Source: a virus
Length of the DNA stretch: 64,000 nucleotides
Reading direction: 5' to 3' (one strand)
IMG/VR virus record: IMGVR_UViG_3300049719_000183
Span: 1 to 64,000 of that record
The notes under the pieces are model-generated. The model ran no database searches, was not told the DNA's origin, and saw only the letters and a list, made by a program, of their open reading frames with translations. Positions 16,229 through 25,503 of this stretch are shown here, piece by piece. Both the position numbers and the translations under genes were made by a program. The first letter of the stretch is position 1. Every line of letters starts with the position of its first letter.

Positions 16229-17050
16229 ATGAGACCCGACATGCCTCGCATCGTGCATCAGACGTACTCCAAGAAGTACGCGAGCAGCAAGGAGAACCCC
16301 CTGCGGAAGATCCACGACATTGAGGAGATGCCTGCCAAGGAGAGCATGGGCCTCAAGTTCCGCAAGGACAAGAAGCAGAAAGGCCTAAAGACCAGCCCGT
16401 TCTACCGCTGGCTGCACAAGCAGGTGGGCCGACCGTGGGACAAGGTGTGGCACGAGGTGTGTGCTGTTGAGGCTGTTGAGCACAAGAAGATTCCATCCGT
16501 CGATTCACACTGGCACTTTGGTGAGGGCCTGCGTGACATGGTCGATTGGTGGGTGGAACGCCACGTCCTGAGGATGGAGGGCAACGTCCCCTACGACTAT
16601 CGGTTCGGCAGGTATGGCCCCATCATCAGCAAGCTCTATGTTCATCCGGTGAGCGGCCTGCTTTGTGAGTACATCCCCGACAAGATTCAGCCGAAGGTGG
16701 AACCCCTTACATTCAAGGTGATCACGGAGAGCATCCTCAAACCCGTGCCCCTGGAGGAGAAGCACAAGTCCGAAGACAACAAGGTTACCATCCAGCGTGG
16801 AGTGGTGAAAATTAGTGAGAAGGCCGTGTACGCCAACCCTGTGGACCGGGTGGCCTATCGCATCGCCCTGCGCAAGATCAAGGGCCTCTGGTACGAGACC
16901 GATGAGTACGAGGTGATTCCCTCGCAATGGCTGAGGAGAGACCACAAGGGCAATACCTACCATGTGCCTTTCTGGGCCAAGAACGCTGCCGTCATCCTCA
17001 AAAAGAGGCAACTCAACACAAAGGAACTGAAGAAGTTCGGATTCAAATGA
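16229..17050 (+). CDS. Unrecognised protein (273 aa)
   Basis: A basic N-terminus (KFRKDKKQKGLKTSPFYRWL) is followed by GRPWDKVWHEVCAVEA, HWHFGEGLRDMVDWWVERHV and LYVHPVSGLLCEY. Similar phrases occur in uncharacterised phage and bacterial proteins that I cannot name. Trp- and His-rich. Operon of four small genes behind a TGTTTACA element. Confidence 0.7.
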   Translation: MRPDMPRIVHQTYSKKYASSKENPLRKIHDIEEMPAKESMGLKFRKDKKQKGLKTSPFYRWLHKQVGRPWDKVWHEVCAVEAVEHKKIPSVDSHWHFGEGLRDMVDWWVERHVLRMEGNVPYDYRFGRYGPIISKLYVHPVSGLLCEYIPDKIQPKVEPLTFKVITESILKPVPLEEKHKSEDNKVTIQRGVVKISEKAVYANPVDRVAYRIALRKIKGLWYETDEYEVIPSQWLRRDHKGNTYHVPFWAKNAAVILKKRQLNTKELKKFGFK

Positions 17051-17259
17051 ACCTCGACAGAGAAAAGAGCCCCCACCAGGGAGAGCACAGCAAGAAAAAG
17101 GGCTGTTGCTGCGGAGGCCACAACGCCTCCAACGCCAAGAAGTCACTCACCCACCACTCCACTCGCAGCCGCTTGCAGGTTCGACGCGAGAGGAAGTTTG
17201 TGAGTGAGCCTCCCTCAGAGTATGACCAGTATGTTCACGCTTGGGAAACCCGTAGCTAA
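17047..17259 (+). CDS. Small Cys-rich basic protein (70 aa)
   Basis: ATG overlaps the previous stop (ATGA). KKKGCCCGGHNAS may bind metal. Otherwise charged (RSRLQVRRERKF). Unrecognised. Confidence 0.55.
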   Translation: MNLDREKSPHQGEHSKKKGCCCGGHNASNAKKSLTHHSTRSRLQVRRERKFVSEPPSEYDQYVHAWETRS

Positions 17260-17261
17260 GT

Positions 17262-17480
17262 GTGCGAGATGACATCACAAAGATACCGGGTACGACCCTT
17301 GGACGCAAGTACGCCCGCATGAAGGGTGGTGGAGGCAAGAAGCAGGCTGACCTGTTTGGATCGCTGCAGGCTGACACTGTGGGCAAGACTCTGAACTCAC
17401 CTATGCGGTCGGACAACGTGGGCGAGTACACGGACGGCAAGAAACTTCCCGAGTCAATTCGCCGCATTCTTGGCAGATAA
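17262..17480 (+). CDS. Unrecognised small protein (72 aa)
   Basis: GTG start two bases after the preceding stop (MRDDITKIPGTTLGRKYARM...). Basic with a Gly-rich centre (MKGGGGKKQADLF) and a helical end (LPESIRRILGR). No family. Confidence 0.55.
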   Translation: MRDDITKIPGTTLGRKYARMKGGGGKKQADLFGSLQADTVGKTLNSPMRSDNVGEYTDGKKLPESIRRILGR

Positions 17481-17481
17481 C

Positions 17482-17901
17482 ATGGTCAAGGCCTACCTGC
17501 GCAGACCCACCCGTCGTCAGAGACGTGTGGCTGAGAAATCGAAGGTGGCTGAGAGTCGCCGGAAGTACATGAATCAGTTGATTCCAAAGGTGGGTCCTGA
17601 GGACACGGTGGACTGGAAGGAGTACGAATATGGTGTGCTACACGGGCTATGGAGTCAGCCTGATGAACGCTCTCGCTACTGGCCTCTGGTGAACAGCCTT
17701 GCACGGAGGCAGGGGACCCACTTCAGGACCCTACGTCCAGAGACACGGAAGTACATGGCGGTTGTCCAGCGTTTGCTCAACGAAGGGCTGGTATATCGCT
17801 CCTGCAGGCCCATGAACGAACTGGTGCTCACCTTGCAAGGCAGCGAGCGCCTGCGAGAACTGGCAGGCATCCGACCTAAGGCTAGTTCGTCAGACCGTTG
17901 A
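17482..17901 (+). CDS. Possible winged-helix protein (139 aa)
   Basis: The ATG at 17482 is preferred to an in-frame TTG at 17470. The N-terminus is very basic (KAYLRRPTRRQRRVAEK). The C-terminal part (MAVVQRLLNEGLVYRSC, ELVLTLQGSERLRELAG) has the helix-wing pattern of small winged-helix proteins. Its end overlaps the opposite baseplate gene by 20 bases. Confidence 0.6.
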   Translation: MVKAYLRRPTRRQRRVAEKSKVAESRRKYMNQLIPKVGPEDTVDWKEYEYGVLHGLWSQPDERSRYWPLVNSLARRQGTHFRTLRPETRKYMAVVQRLLNEGLVYRSCRPMNELVLTLQGSERLRELAGIRPKASSSDR

Positions 17902-20194
17902 CGTAGATGTTGCGAATGGTGACCAGCTCCGTGGGATTCACATCCAGACGGGAGGAAGGGTTCGAGGGTGAGTTTAGGCTCACCTGAATGTTGCTCAGGC
18001 CATTCAGATTGTTCACCACGTCGTAGGCGCTGACCGGGGGCGTCGTGCTGACGGTGGGTGGCGGCACGGCATACAGGGGCGCTCCGACAGCCAGTCCGAG
18101 ACTCCAGGCACGCAGGGCAGATCGCACCTGCTGACGCTGGGCTTGGGAGTTGTCACCCGTGTACGCCACATAGATGTCCGTGGGCCTCTGCACTGTGTAA
18201 GCCTGTACGGGTGTCAGGTAGAGGTTGAGGGTCTGCAGAGGTCCAATGATGAACAGCTGCACCTCGCCTGTGGCGAGATTGATCGTGCTGTCCTGCGTCG
18301 GATCGAGGCCGGTGCCAGAGATGGTGGCATAGCCAGCAGTGACATCGGGTCCAATGTAGACGGGCAGACTGCCGTAGGTGCCACTCAACGCCCAAGCGAA
18401 GCCCGGGGCGAAGGGAAGCTGGCCACTTGCATAGCCTGCCGAGTTGCTCAGCAGTTCGGGCGTGTAGGCGATATTGGCCGCAGGGGCGATGAACACCGTG
18501 TCCAGGTCCGCAGGATAGACATCCGACTGTGGAGTGGCCACCACGGCATTTGTGACACCTGTGACGTTGAGCACCGTCTGGATGAGCTGTGCGAAATTGG
18601 CGGGAACGCCCGGGACGAGATCGTCCACATACAAATCAACAGCCACCTCGACTGCCTCGGCCACGTTTGCGACATTGTTGCCTGCGGCGACGGCCACCTG
18701 ACAGGCAAACGGCAACGGTTGCGAGCTGCCCTGTGCAATGAGCACGTAATCCGTGGCCATCGCTACGGCCTGCAGGTAATTTGAGAGATCGGTCTGCAGG
18801 GCTCCTGAAACGGGCACCAGGCCACCCGAAGAGGATGTGGTCCATGCGTAGATGAGCACCAGGTTTCCTTCCAGGAAATTGTTCCCACCCCGTGTTACTG
18901 CCCGTGCGAACGTCACTTGACCATTTGGCCCTGAGTACTGCCCAGCCAATGTCTGATAGTCCAACAGTGTCACTGCCCTGTTGCCGGTCAGCGTGCTTGC
19001 AGGAATGCTCTGGCGGGCCGACTCAAGGGTTTCGGCATCTGCACCTCCTGTGGCAGGCTGCTGATTGAGGAGGGCCAACGTGTACTGAGCGCCTGTGTTG
19101 TTGCCGGTCACCGACACTGTGGTGTCAATGGCACCCGATGACACATTCCCCGACACACCACCACCGATGCGATAGCTGATTGTGATGCTGGCTTGCGAGG
19201 GTACCAGGGCTCCTCTGGTGCCATCCCCGAAGAGCAGCACGGTGTTGCCCGTTGAGGGTATCTGGAGCACCTGAAACACGGTGTCAGTGGCTCCGTTGAG
19301 ACCGAGAGCAGTGGTTTGTGTCCAGAGGGTTGAGCCTACTTGCACTGTGACGGAACCATCGATGACAGGGGAGCCCGTCAAAGGTATGGTCATGCTTGAC
19401 GTGTTCGTCGGGGCAATCTGGGACACGGAATAGGTCTGTCCCTGCACCAGTGTCACACGGGTCTCATAGATGTTCGCTGTCCAGTTTCCTGTGTTTCCTG
19501 TCCAGGGGCTGAAAAGCTGGATGGTGTCGAAGTTTCCGTTGTTGTCTGTGATAATGGCCTGAATGACGGCGATACTTCCACTTCCATCGTTCGGAACTAT
19601 GACCTGGCCTATGCTGATGTAGGTCTGGAGGTTCACCGTCGTGTCCAAGCAATCCACCATGTTGCTGCCATTCGTGAACTGGAGCACTGAGGAAATGGTG
19701 CGACTGGTCCCACTGGTGGTATTGGGATTGAAGCTCGCTACGAGTGTTTGTGGGTAGAGAGAGCCTGACGGGATGACGTAGTTTTGAAGCACCTCGAACG
19801 TCTGTGAGGGTGCACCCGTTTTGATAGGCGTAAGGGTCGCCAGGGTCACGGCCTCCGAGAGAGGGGCCGTGAGTTGCACTGTGCACAGCACTGTTGAGGG
19901 TGACGGCTGGGCCATGTGATAGCCCACTAGGTTTCCTAGACGCACGGCACTCTCCCTAAGCTGCATCGTGCTCACGAAATTCTCAGCCACGAGGCGGTTG
20001 ATGGTGTAGGCCTGGAGAGCCGTGCACCATGCCATCACATCCAGGAAGATGGTGCCGAAGTTTCCGCTTGAGAAGTCGTTCCAGCCTGTGGGGTACCGTG
20101 CCTGGACCCTTTGGACCAGGGCATCATAGTGCGACTGATAGTCCAACTGCAGGTACTGCAGGGCATTGGCGCTGGATTGAGAGTTGGTGGCCAC
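17882..20194 (-). CDS. Baseplate wedge protein, gp6 / baseplate J-like
   Basis: 770 residues from a GTG at 20194, with CAGTTAA two bases upstream. The N-terminal ~110 residues (LDVMAWCTALQAYTINRL, NFVSTMQLRESAVRLGNLVGY) match the start of T4 gp6-like proteins. The middle is beta-rich. DAETLESARQSIPASTLTGN followed by LLDYQTLAGQYSG is the typical J-like signature region (~410-440). Together with the gp25-like protein it points to a contractile-tail baseplate. Confidence 0.88.
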   Translation of the reverse strand: MATNSQSSANALQYLQLDYQSHYDALVQRVQARYPTGWNDFSSGNFGTIFLDVMAWCTALQAYTINRLVAENFVSTMQLRESAVRLGNLVGYHMAQPSPSTVLCTVQLTAPLSEAVTLATLTPIKTGAPSQTFEVLQNYVIPSGSLYPQTLVASFNPNTTSGTSRTISSVLQFTNGSNMVDCLDTTVNLQTYISIGQVIVPNDGSGSIAVIQAIITDNNGNFDTIQLFSPWTGNTGNWTANIYETRVTLVQGQTYSVSQIAPTNTSSMTIPLTGSPVIDGSVTVQVGSTLWTQTTALGLNGATDTVFQVLQIPSTGNTVLLFGDGTRGALVPSQASITISYRIGGGVSGNVSSGAIDTTVSVTGNNTGAQYTLALLNQQPATGGADAETLESARQSIPASTLTGNRAVTLLDYQTLAGQYSGPNGQVTFARAVTRGGNNFLEGNLVLIYAWTTSSSGGLVPVSGALQTDLSNYLQAVAMATDYVLIAQGSSQPLPFACQVAVAAGNNVANVAEAVEVAVDLYVDDLVPGVPANFAQLIQTVLNVTGVTNAVVATPQSDVYPADLDTVFIAPAANIAYTPELLSNSAGYASGQLPFAPGFAWALSGTYGSLPVYIGPDVTAGYATISGTGLDPTQDSTINLATGEVQLFIIGPLQTLNLYLTPVQAYTVQRPTDIYVAYTGDNSQAQRQQVRSALRAWSLGLAVGAPLYAVPPPTVSTTPPVSAYDVVNNLNGLSNIQVSLNSPSNPSSRLDVNPTELVTIRNIYVNGLTN

Positions 20195-20361
20195 GCTTAA
20201 CTGTCGTCGGATTCTAGTTAACCAGTGAGAGTCGCCTACAGCCTATTCCTCAATGATTGCCTCATCTGCCAAGTGAGGTGCGTTGACGCTGCGCCACTGC
20301 CTCCAGCACGCTTGGGATATTCGTGGCTGCGCAGTCTTATCACAGCCGCATTAGTTAGAGG
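20195..20361. promoter_or_regulatory. Divergent start region of baseplate and neighbour genes
   Basis: 167 bp without a gene. TAGTTAG at 20352-20358 lies three bases before the rightward GTG. TAGTTAACC at 20215-20223 lies behind the leftward start. Short repeats of GCTGCGC are present. No clear -35/-10 pair seen. Confidence 0.4.
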
Positions 20362-20808
20362 GTGATCCACGAATTTCACGAACCCGTCCGTAACTTCAAG
20401 AAAGGCAAGGGCGACCTGGGGGCACCTGGATTGCCCAGCCGACAGGAGGCCTTTCTTTCGGGTGTGACGCTGTCACTTTGTAAACAGAGTCCCGCCATGT
20501 ACGCCTATCTGAGGGACGCCGAGGTGGACAAGGGTGGGAAGTGCTGGCTCGTGTTCTTCAAACTTCCTCCTGACGTGGTGAAAAACCTGGGTCAGGTGAT
20601 CAATGTGGAGAAAAAGGAGGCGTTCGAGTTCCAGCAGCACGGTGTATTTTTCACGGCCATCTCATTGGAGCCCTCGGATGACGAGATGAAGACCCTTGAG
20701 CGTTACTACCATGACAAGGGTGACGAGGCCAAATCGAAGGTAGTGGGACCGGACGACGATGAACAGACAGATAGCGCGGCTGATAGGCTGGCAACCGTCA
20801 AAAACTGA
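20362..20808 (+). CDS. Unrecognised protein with late-type start (148 aa)
   Basis: GTG start after TAGTTAG-AGG. Mixed alpha/beta core (GKCWLVFFKLPPDVVKN, FEFQQHGVFFTAIS) and an acidic tail (GPDDDEQTDSAAD). Position between the baseplate and portal genes suggests a virion or assembly role; not recognised. Confidence 0.65.
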   Translation: MIHEFHEPVRNFKKGKGDLGAPGLPSRQEAFLSGVTLSLCKQSPAMYAYLRDAEVDKGGKCWLVFFKLPPDVVKNLGQVINVEKKEAFEFQQHGVFFTAISLEPSDDEMKTLERYYHDKGDEAKSKVVGPDDDEQTDSAADRLATVKN

Positions 20809-21040
20809 GGCAGCTCCCAGCTGGCTCGGCACCCGACTCGTGCCTCTAGCCGAGGGCTTCATCCGTCAACAGCCCGAGCGGTTGGACGTAAACACTCTTC
20901 GAGTCGAATCCTCATCAGGATCGAAGGTAAACTTTGCCATTGATGGTTATGCAGCCGATCACGAGTCCACCCGTGTGTTCAACACAACGGTGCGTGGGTC
21001 GTACGACGTGACGACAGGCGAACTCAACCGTCTGGAGTAA
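20759..21040 (+). CDS. Unrecognised small protein (93 aa)
   Basis: Overlaps the previous gene by 50 bases. MNRQIARLIGWQPSKTE..., then PERLDVNTLRVESSSGSKV and ARRFNF-free end TGELNRLE. Beta-rich centre. Composition matches its neighbours, so the frame is probably real. Confidence 0.55.
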   Translation: MNRQIARLIGWQPSKTEAAPSWLGTRLVPLAEGFIRQQPERLDVNTLRVESSSGSKVNFAIDGYAADHESTRVFNTTVRGSYDVTTGELNRLE

Positions 21041-21227
21041 GAGTCCTGTCGTCGGGCTTCGTGTAAACGAGTCTTCCACTGACGAAATCTATCACGAGCT
21101 TCCGCACGAACTGGTTCTCAGTGTTTACGTTACGCAGTTTGATGCTGCGGTGTTCCTTGACCAGGGAGTCGAAGTGAGACTTGCGCAGGCGGAAGATGAT
21201 GACTTCGGATCGGGCTTCTTTGGACAT
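21024..21227 (-). CDS. Small protein, possible ribbon-helix-helix type
   Basis: 67 residues from the ATG at 21227 (an upstream in-frame ATG at 21242 is possible). SEVIIFRLRKSHFDSLVKEH resembles the strand-helix opening of ribbon-helix-helix regulators, though the second helix is not typical. It lies opposite and directly before the portal gene, so a regulatory role is possible. Confidence 0.5.
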   Translation of the reverse strand: MSKEARSEVIIFRLRKSHFDSLVKEHRSIKLRNVNTENQFVRKLVIDFVSGRLVYTKPDDRTLTPDG

Positions 21228-21269
21228 AGGGGATAAGAACAAGGGTGTCCGTTCTTAGATAGTTAACAA

Positions 21270-23174
21270 ATGGCCGCCATCAATCAATTGCTGAAAGTCC
21301 TTGGAATCGTGGGTAGTGGCGTGTCTCGCGACACGCTTTCCCCCATGTTGAGGGGACCCACGGCGGGCGAAGAGCAACAACGCGAGTGGGAAAAGGCTGG
21401 AGTGGTTCAGAACCCCGAGGTGTGGGGCATCTATGGGAACTACATGCAGCAGCCCGAGACGCTGGACCAGCAGATGTTGCTCTGGCACGAGATGCTGAGT
21501 TGGGACCTTGTGGGGGCGGCCTTGAAGGAACTCTCCGAGGAGGCTACGCAGCCTGATTTTGTCACAGGTCATACGCTGTGGTTCGAGTGCACGGACAAGA
21601 ACTTCGAGAAGAAGCTCATGAAGCTGCGGGATGCCCTAGGCGTGGAGGAACATCTGCAGTCTCAGACCTGGCACGTAGCGGGTTACGGAAACAACTTCGA
21701 GAAACTTCACTACGAGGCGGGGCAAGGCGTCACGGGGATCAGTTTTGCCCACCCCATCGATGTGCGCCGGTATTGGCTCGCCAAGAATCGCCAGTGCGTG
21801 GGCTTCATGTGGAAGCAGGAAAATCCTCCTGAGACAGAGAATTTCCAGGTGAATGGAGCTACGTTCGTCAGGGGCACCATCCAAGGTGGTGGGGCAGCCA
21901 ATGTGCCGAAGAACCTGTGGTTCCCCTGGGACTTCCTGCACATGCGCCGGATGCAGCGCAGCCGTATCAACGAGCACGGCGAGCCCATCTTCAAGGAGGC
22001 ACAGGGCATCTACAAGAAGCTGAGGCTAGCCCTCGACCAGATGGTGGTCCATCGCCTCCAGATCCAGCCAGATCGTTACGTGGTCAACATCGACACGAAG
22101 GACCAGCCCCCGGCAGAGCAGATGCGCACGGTGCAGCGTTGGCAGCAGATGATGCGCAAGAAGATGGCTTTCGGAGCCGGGCAGAGCCAAGCCAATCTCA
22201 CTGTGACGGATTTCAGGAGCCAGTATGACCCGATGGCTCTCGACACGGTGCTCTACATGCCCATTCCCAGGGACACGCAACACGCGATCAACAAGCTGGC
22301 GGGCACGCCACAGGTGCCTGATGTGTTCGACATCGAGCTGTTGATGAATCTGTTTTTCAGCATCATGGGCATGCCCTTGTCGTGGCTTGGTGTGAAGTCA
22401 GGTGGCGGTGGGGGAGACAGTCAGCAACCCGCCTCAGGCAAGGCTCTCCTAGCCCAGGACATGCGGTTCCTCAGGCAGACCCGTTCCGTTCGCAAGGGCG
22501 TCATTGACGGCTATACGTGGCTGGCCTATTTCCACGCCCTGCTCACGAACGAGAAGATAGATGATCTGAACATCTCGGCTAAGATGAGCGACATCAGCGG
22601 GTTGGAGGATCAGATAAAGCTGGAACTCTTGCAGATGCAGATCGATCTGCTGGACAAGCTTGGATCGGCGCTGGGCAACATTGGCGTGCCTACTCATGTC
22701 ATGGTGGACCTCGTTTTCAGACGCTACATGAGGCTGCCGGACGACGTGGTGAACGCTGTTATCACCGCCCTCCCGAGTGAGACGCCCCCGCCTGGCCAGC
22801 AGGAGAACGTGAACACTGTAGAGCACAAGATCAGGCAGTTGATGCTCACAGAGTCGAAGACCACACAGAAGATCATGGAGATTGTGAAGGTGCTCCGGAG
22901 CAATGATGCCGAGATGAGGCGCTTCCTGAACGAAACCTCACGGGCCGAGGCGATAGACAGGCTTCCCAAGAAGGGTGAAATGGCGAGCCTCATGGAGTCT
23001 ATACGGAGGAACGACAACACACAGCAGATACTGATGGAGACTAAGCTAGACCTCACGGGCAGCATGCCTCCCGCTCCGACACCTGCTGTTGGCCGCGGGG
23101 ATGGCAGAGTGGAGGGCTCTGTGGGCTGGCAGCTTCCCCAGTCTGTACGGGGCTTTTATGGGAGGCAGTCATGA
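21270..23174 (+). CDS. Portal vertex protein (T4 gp20-like)
   Basis: 634 residues; TAGTTAA three bases before the ATG. The helical clip and wing features fit: NYMQQPETLDQQMLLWHEM, RIPMPRDTQ-like MPIPRDTQHAINKLAGTPQV, and VFDIELLMNLFFSIMGMPLSW, a phrase characteristic of gp20-type portals. The long C-terminal helices (EDQIKLELLQMQIDLLDKLG) complete the fold. It forms the dodecameric ring for DNA packaging and tail joining. The stop overlaps the next gene by four bases. Confidence 0.9.
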   Translation: MAAINQLLKVLGIVGSGVSRDTLSPMLRGPTAGEEQQREWEKAGVVQNPEVWGIYGNYMQQPETLDQQMLLWHEMLSWDLVGAALKELSEEATQPDFVTGHTLWFECTDKNFEKKLMKLRDALGVEEHLQSQTWHVAGYGNNFEKLHYEAGQGVTGISFAHPIDVRRYWLAKNRQCVGFMWKQENPPETENFQVNGATFVRGTIQGGGAANVPKNLWFPWDFLHMRRMQRSRINEHGEPIFKEAQGIYKKLRLALDQMVVHRLQIQPDRYVVNIDTKDQPPAEQMRTVQRWQQMMRKKMAFGAGQSQANLTVTDFRSQYDPMALDTVLYMPIPRDTQHAINKLAGTPQVPDVFDIELLMNLFFSIMGMPLSWLGVKSGGGGGDSQQPASGKALLAQDMRFLRQTRSVRKGVIDGYTWLAYFHALLTNEKIDDLNISAKMSDISGLEDQIKLELLQMQIDLLDKLGSALGNIGVPTHVMVDLVFRRYMRLPDDVVNAVITALPSETPPPGQQENVNTVEHKIRQLMLTESKTTQKIMEIVKVLRSNDAEMRRFLNETSRAEAIDRLPKKGEMASLMESIRRNDNTQQILMETKLDLTGSMPPAPTPAVGRGDGRVEGSVGWQLPQSVRGFYGRQS

Positions 23175-23881
23175 TCTCGTTTTCTGGCACTCCTACGGTT
23201 GTTGCCAGCGCAACGAGCAACAACCAGCCTCTAGCCACACTTTCGGCTACCATCACGGATTCCGTGCTCACCTATGTGGGTGCCACGGTGAATTGGGGTG
23301 ATGGGACGACCACGAGATACTCCCAGGTCAAGAAGCCGTTGATCATTTCCGGCGTCATCCACACCTACAGTACGCTGGGCACCTACAACGTCACGGTCAC
23401 AGCCTTCAACTATGCGAGCCCAACGCCGCAGACGATCACCTGGACAGGCGTGCCCATTTACGCCAATTCGAGCGACATCACGTTGCCCGGCACGTTCCCC
23501 AATTACGCGTACATCGGCCCCATCATAGCCAACGCATTGGGCTACCCGAATCCGAATCAGTGGGCCTGGCAGTTTGGAACCGACAACGCCACCCTTATCA
23601 GCTCACTGACCCTCCTGCTGAGCACCTCCCGGGGCGACCGCCTGATGGATCCAAATTTTGGAACCAATCTAGCTCAGCTGGTGTTCAGTTTGAACGGCCC
23701 CATCGTGAACGACGCCATCTACAGTGACGTGCAGCAGGCCGTAGCCAGCTATGAACCCCGGGCGCAGCTCGTTGACATTAAGACCACGGTGAATGGCCGT
23801 GTAATCTTTGTGAATGCTGCTTTCCAGTCACTCATCAATGGGCAACAATTTAGTGTCCAAAATGTTCCTGTAGTCCCCTAA
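23171..23881 (+). CDS. PKD domain fused to gp25-like baseplate wedge protein
   Basis: 236 residues. Residues ~1-85 form a PKD-like beta domain (ATVNWGDGTTTRYS, HTYSTLGTYNVTVTAFN). Residues ~130-236 match the gp25/GPW lysozyme-like baseplate family (LLLSTSRGDRLMDPNFGTNL, SDVQQAVASYEPRAQLVDI). T4 gp25 is about 130 residues, so the PKD part is an N-terminal addition. A clear ribosome binding site (GGGAGG) precedes the ATG. Confidence 0.87.
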   Translation: MISFSGTPTVVASATSNNQPLATLSATITDSVLTYVGATVNWGDGTTTRYSQVKKPLIISGVIHTYSTLGTYNVTVTAFNYASPTPQTITWTGVPIYANSSDITLPGTFPNYAYIGPIIANALGYPNPNQWAWQFGTDNATLISSLTLLLSTSRGDRLMDPNFGTNLAQLVFSLNGPIVNDAIYSDVQQAVASYEPRAQLVDIKTTVNGRVIFVNAAFQSLINGQQFSVQNVPVVP

Positions 23882-24201
23882 TGCAGAGAGACAAGTTCAA
23901 GCAGGTTGATTTCATCCGATTTTTCAACGAGCAGGGCCTTCCCTATTCGCAGGCCCGCCGAGCCTACACGGCCATGATCGAGGCGTTCGAGTCGGCCATG
24001 GTGAACCAGCAGGTGATACGACTGAGCCACCTCGGTACCATTTTTCCACGGGAAATCCCGTCACGGGAAATTACGATGGGATGCCGCAAGGTGAAGGGGG
24101 GCCTGCGTGACCCGAACATCTACAAGTACACGATAGGCAAGCGGGTCAAGTTCGTGCTCAAACTCAATGAGACCTTCAGCAAGCGTTACGGTTTCAGGTG
24201 A
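23881..24201 (+). CDS. HU/IHF-like DNA-binding protein
   Basis: 106 residues. FIRFFNEQGLPYSQARRAYT and AMIEAFESAMVNQQVIRLSH match the helical half of HU/IHF proteins, followed by the beta-arm start LGTIFPREIPSREI. Start overlaps the preceding stop (TAATG). May bend or compact DNA. Its place in a tail operon is unusual, so a structural offshoot of the fold is also possible. Confidence 0.6.
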   Translation: MQRDKFKQVDFIRFFNEQGLPYSQARRAYTAMIEAFESAMVNQQVIRLSHLGTIFPREIPSREITMGCRKVKGGLRDPNIYKYTIGKRVKFVLKLNETFSKRYGFR

Positions 24202-24219
24202 GACGACACCAGTTAAGCT

Positions 24220-25488
24220 ATGACAGTCTCTGCCGGAACACTGACTACCATCACACCCCTGAACCTGCCGGATGCGGCAGGCTACAATTTCATGGGCGGG
24301 GACGTGATGCACCAGGCTCCCACAGCCCCCATCGATTGGGCCAATCTTTCCTACTGTTCCCGCACTCTGGCCGCCCGTGACAACATCATTGCAGCCAAGG
24401 TGGAGCAGCTTATCTCCCAGGTAAACAACCAGGAACAGCTTGTCCCCATAAATGTCCCCTCCACCTATTTGGCCCCGGGTGACGTGGAGACGTGCATCGC
24501 CGTTCGCATTCCCGCTGGTTTCCAAGGCCGTGTGTTGAACTCGGCGGTGAACGCTAGCCCCCTGGTGGGTACAACATTGCTGCAAGTCCTCTACAATCCG
24601 GCATTTGGAGCGACAACGGGACAGGTGGCCTCCTCGACCTACAGCGAGAACGCGACAGCCACCAGTTTCTACTCTACAGGCGAGTTCGCTATCGTCCTGA
24701 GCAACGCAGGCACGGTGCCCGTCACAGCATTCGCCAGCGTGCTCATCACGATGGAGCCGGTGGTGGACCAGCCGGGCAGTTTAATTGGCCCGGGAGTCCC
24801 GGGTCCTCAGGGCCTCCCAGGTCCGTCAGGTGCGAACGGAACCAACGGCGGCCCCGGACCCATGGGACCGACAGGTGCTCCAGGCATGGTGTGGCTGGGT
24901 CAGTGGAGCAACGTGGCCACCTACATCCCGACAAACGTGGTCTGGTACAACTGGGGTGTCCTTGGGGTGGCGGCCTACTACTGCATCGTTGCAAACAGCA
25001 ACCAGGTACCTCCCGTGCCTGCATCGGCTCCAAGTGCTTTTTGGGATCTGCTGGCCTACACGCCCCCGAGCGCACAACCAATACAGATTTCACCCACTTT
25101 CACCTGGGTAGGAGCAGGATCCGTGGGCACCACATTTGGTTACTATCAGGCACCCTTTGCAGGCTTCATCACAGGAGCTTCGGCCTCTGTGCAGTCACCC
25201 GCTGTGGGTAACATAGGGTCTGGCTGCCAGATCGACCTGCTTTACTCCAACATACCCTTCTCTGGCAGCGCAATTCGCACCTTCAATACGGTGTACCTTG
25301 AGCGCGGAAGTTTCTTTTCTGGCACAACTTTTCCGACGCCTTATCCGGTCCTGTCAGGGCAGTACATTCGTTCTCAGGTGGTACTGCCGCCAGGTAGCGT
25401 CGTGCTTACTCCTCCCTTCTTTATCCCCGGTGGCAGCAGCACTACGGTAGCCCAGAATCTCAACGTCATCTACACGTTCATCGCGTAG
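24220..25488 (+). CDS. Tail fibre-like protein with collagen-like repeat
   Basis: 422 residues; CAGTTAA and GCT precede the ATG. After ~180 beta-rich residues a Gly-X-Y collagen-like stretch (GPGVPGPQGLPGPSG, GPGPMGPTGAPG) forms a trimeric stalk, followed by a Trp/Tyr-rich module (WLGQWSNVATYIPTNVVWY) typical of bacterial carbohydrate-binding repeats, and a C-terminal beta domain. Likely trimeric and virion-exposed. Confidence 0.82.
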   Translation: MTVSAGTLTTITPLNLPDAAGYNFMGGDVMHQAPTAPIDWANLSYCSRTLAARDNIIAAKVEQLISQVNNQEQLVPINVPSTYLAPGDVETCIAVRIPAGFQGRVLNSAVNASPLVGTTLLQVLYNPAFGATTGQVASSTYSENATATSFYSTGEFAIVLSNAGTVPVTAFASVLITMEPVVDQPGSLIGPGVPGPQGLPGPSGANGTNGGPGPMGPTGAPGMVWLGQWSNVATYIPTNVVWYNWGVLGVAAYYCIVANSNQVPPVPASAPSAFWDLLAYTPPSAQPIQISPTFTWVGAGSVGTTFGYYQAPFAGFITGASASVQSPAVGNIGSGCQIDLLYSNIPFSGSAIRTFNTVYLERGSFFSGTTFPTPYPVLSGQYIRSQVVLPPGSVVLTPPFFIPGGSSTTVAQNLNVIYTFIA

Positions 25489-25503
25489 TTCTAATTGGGC
25501 CTC

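Noticed and set aside
20479-20486. TGTAAACA in the middle of a coding region
   Set aside because: The only copy not near a gene start; consistent with the roughly one copy expected by chance, so not annotated as regulatory.
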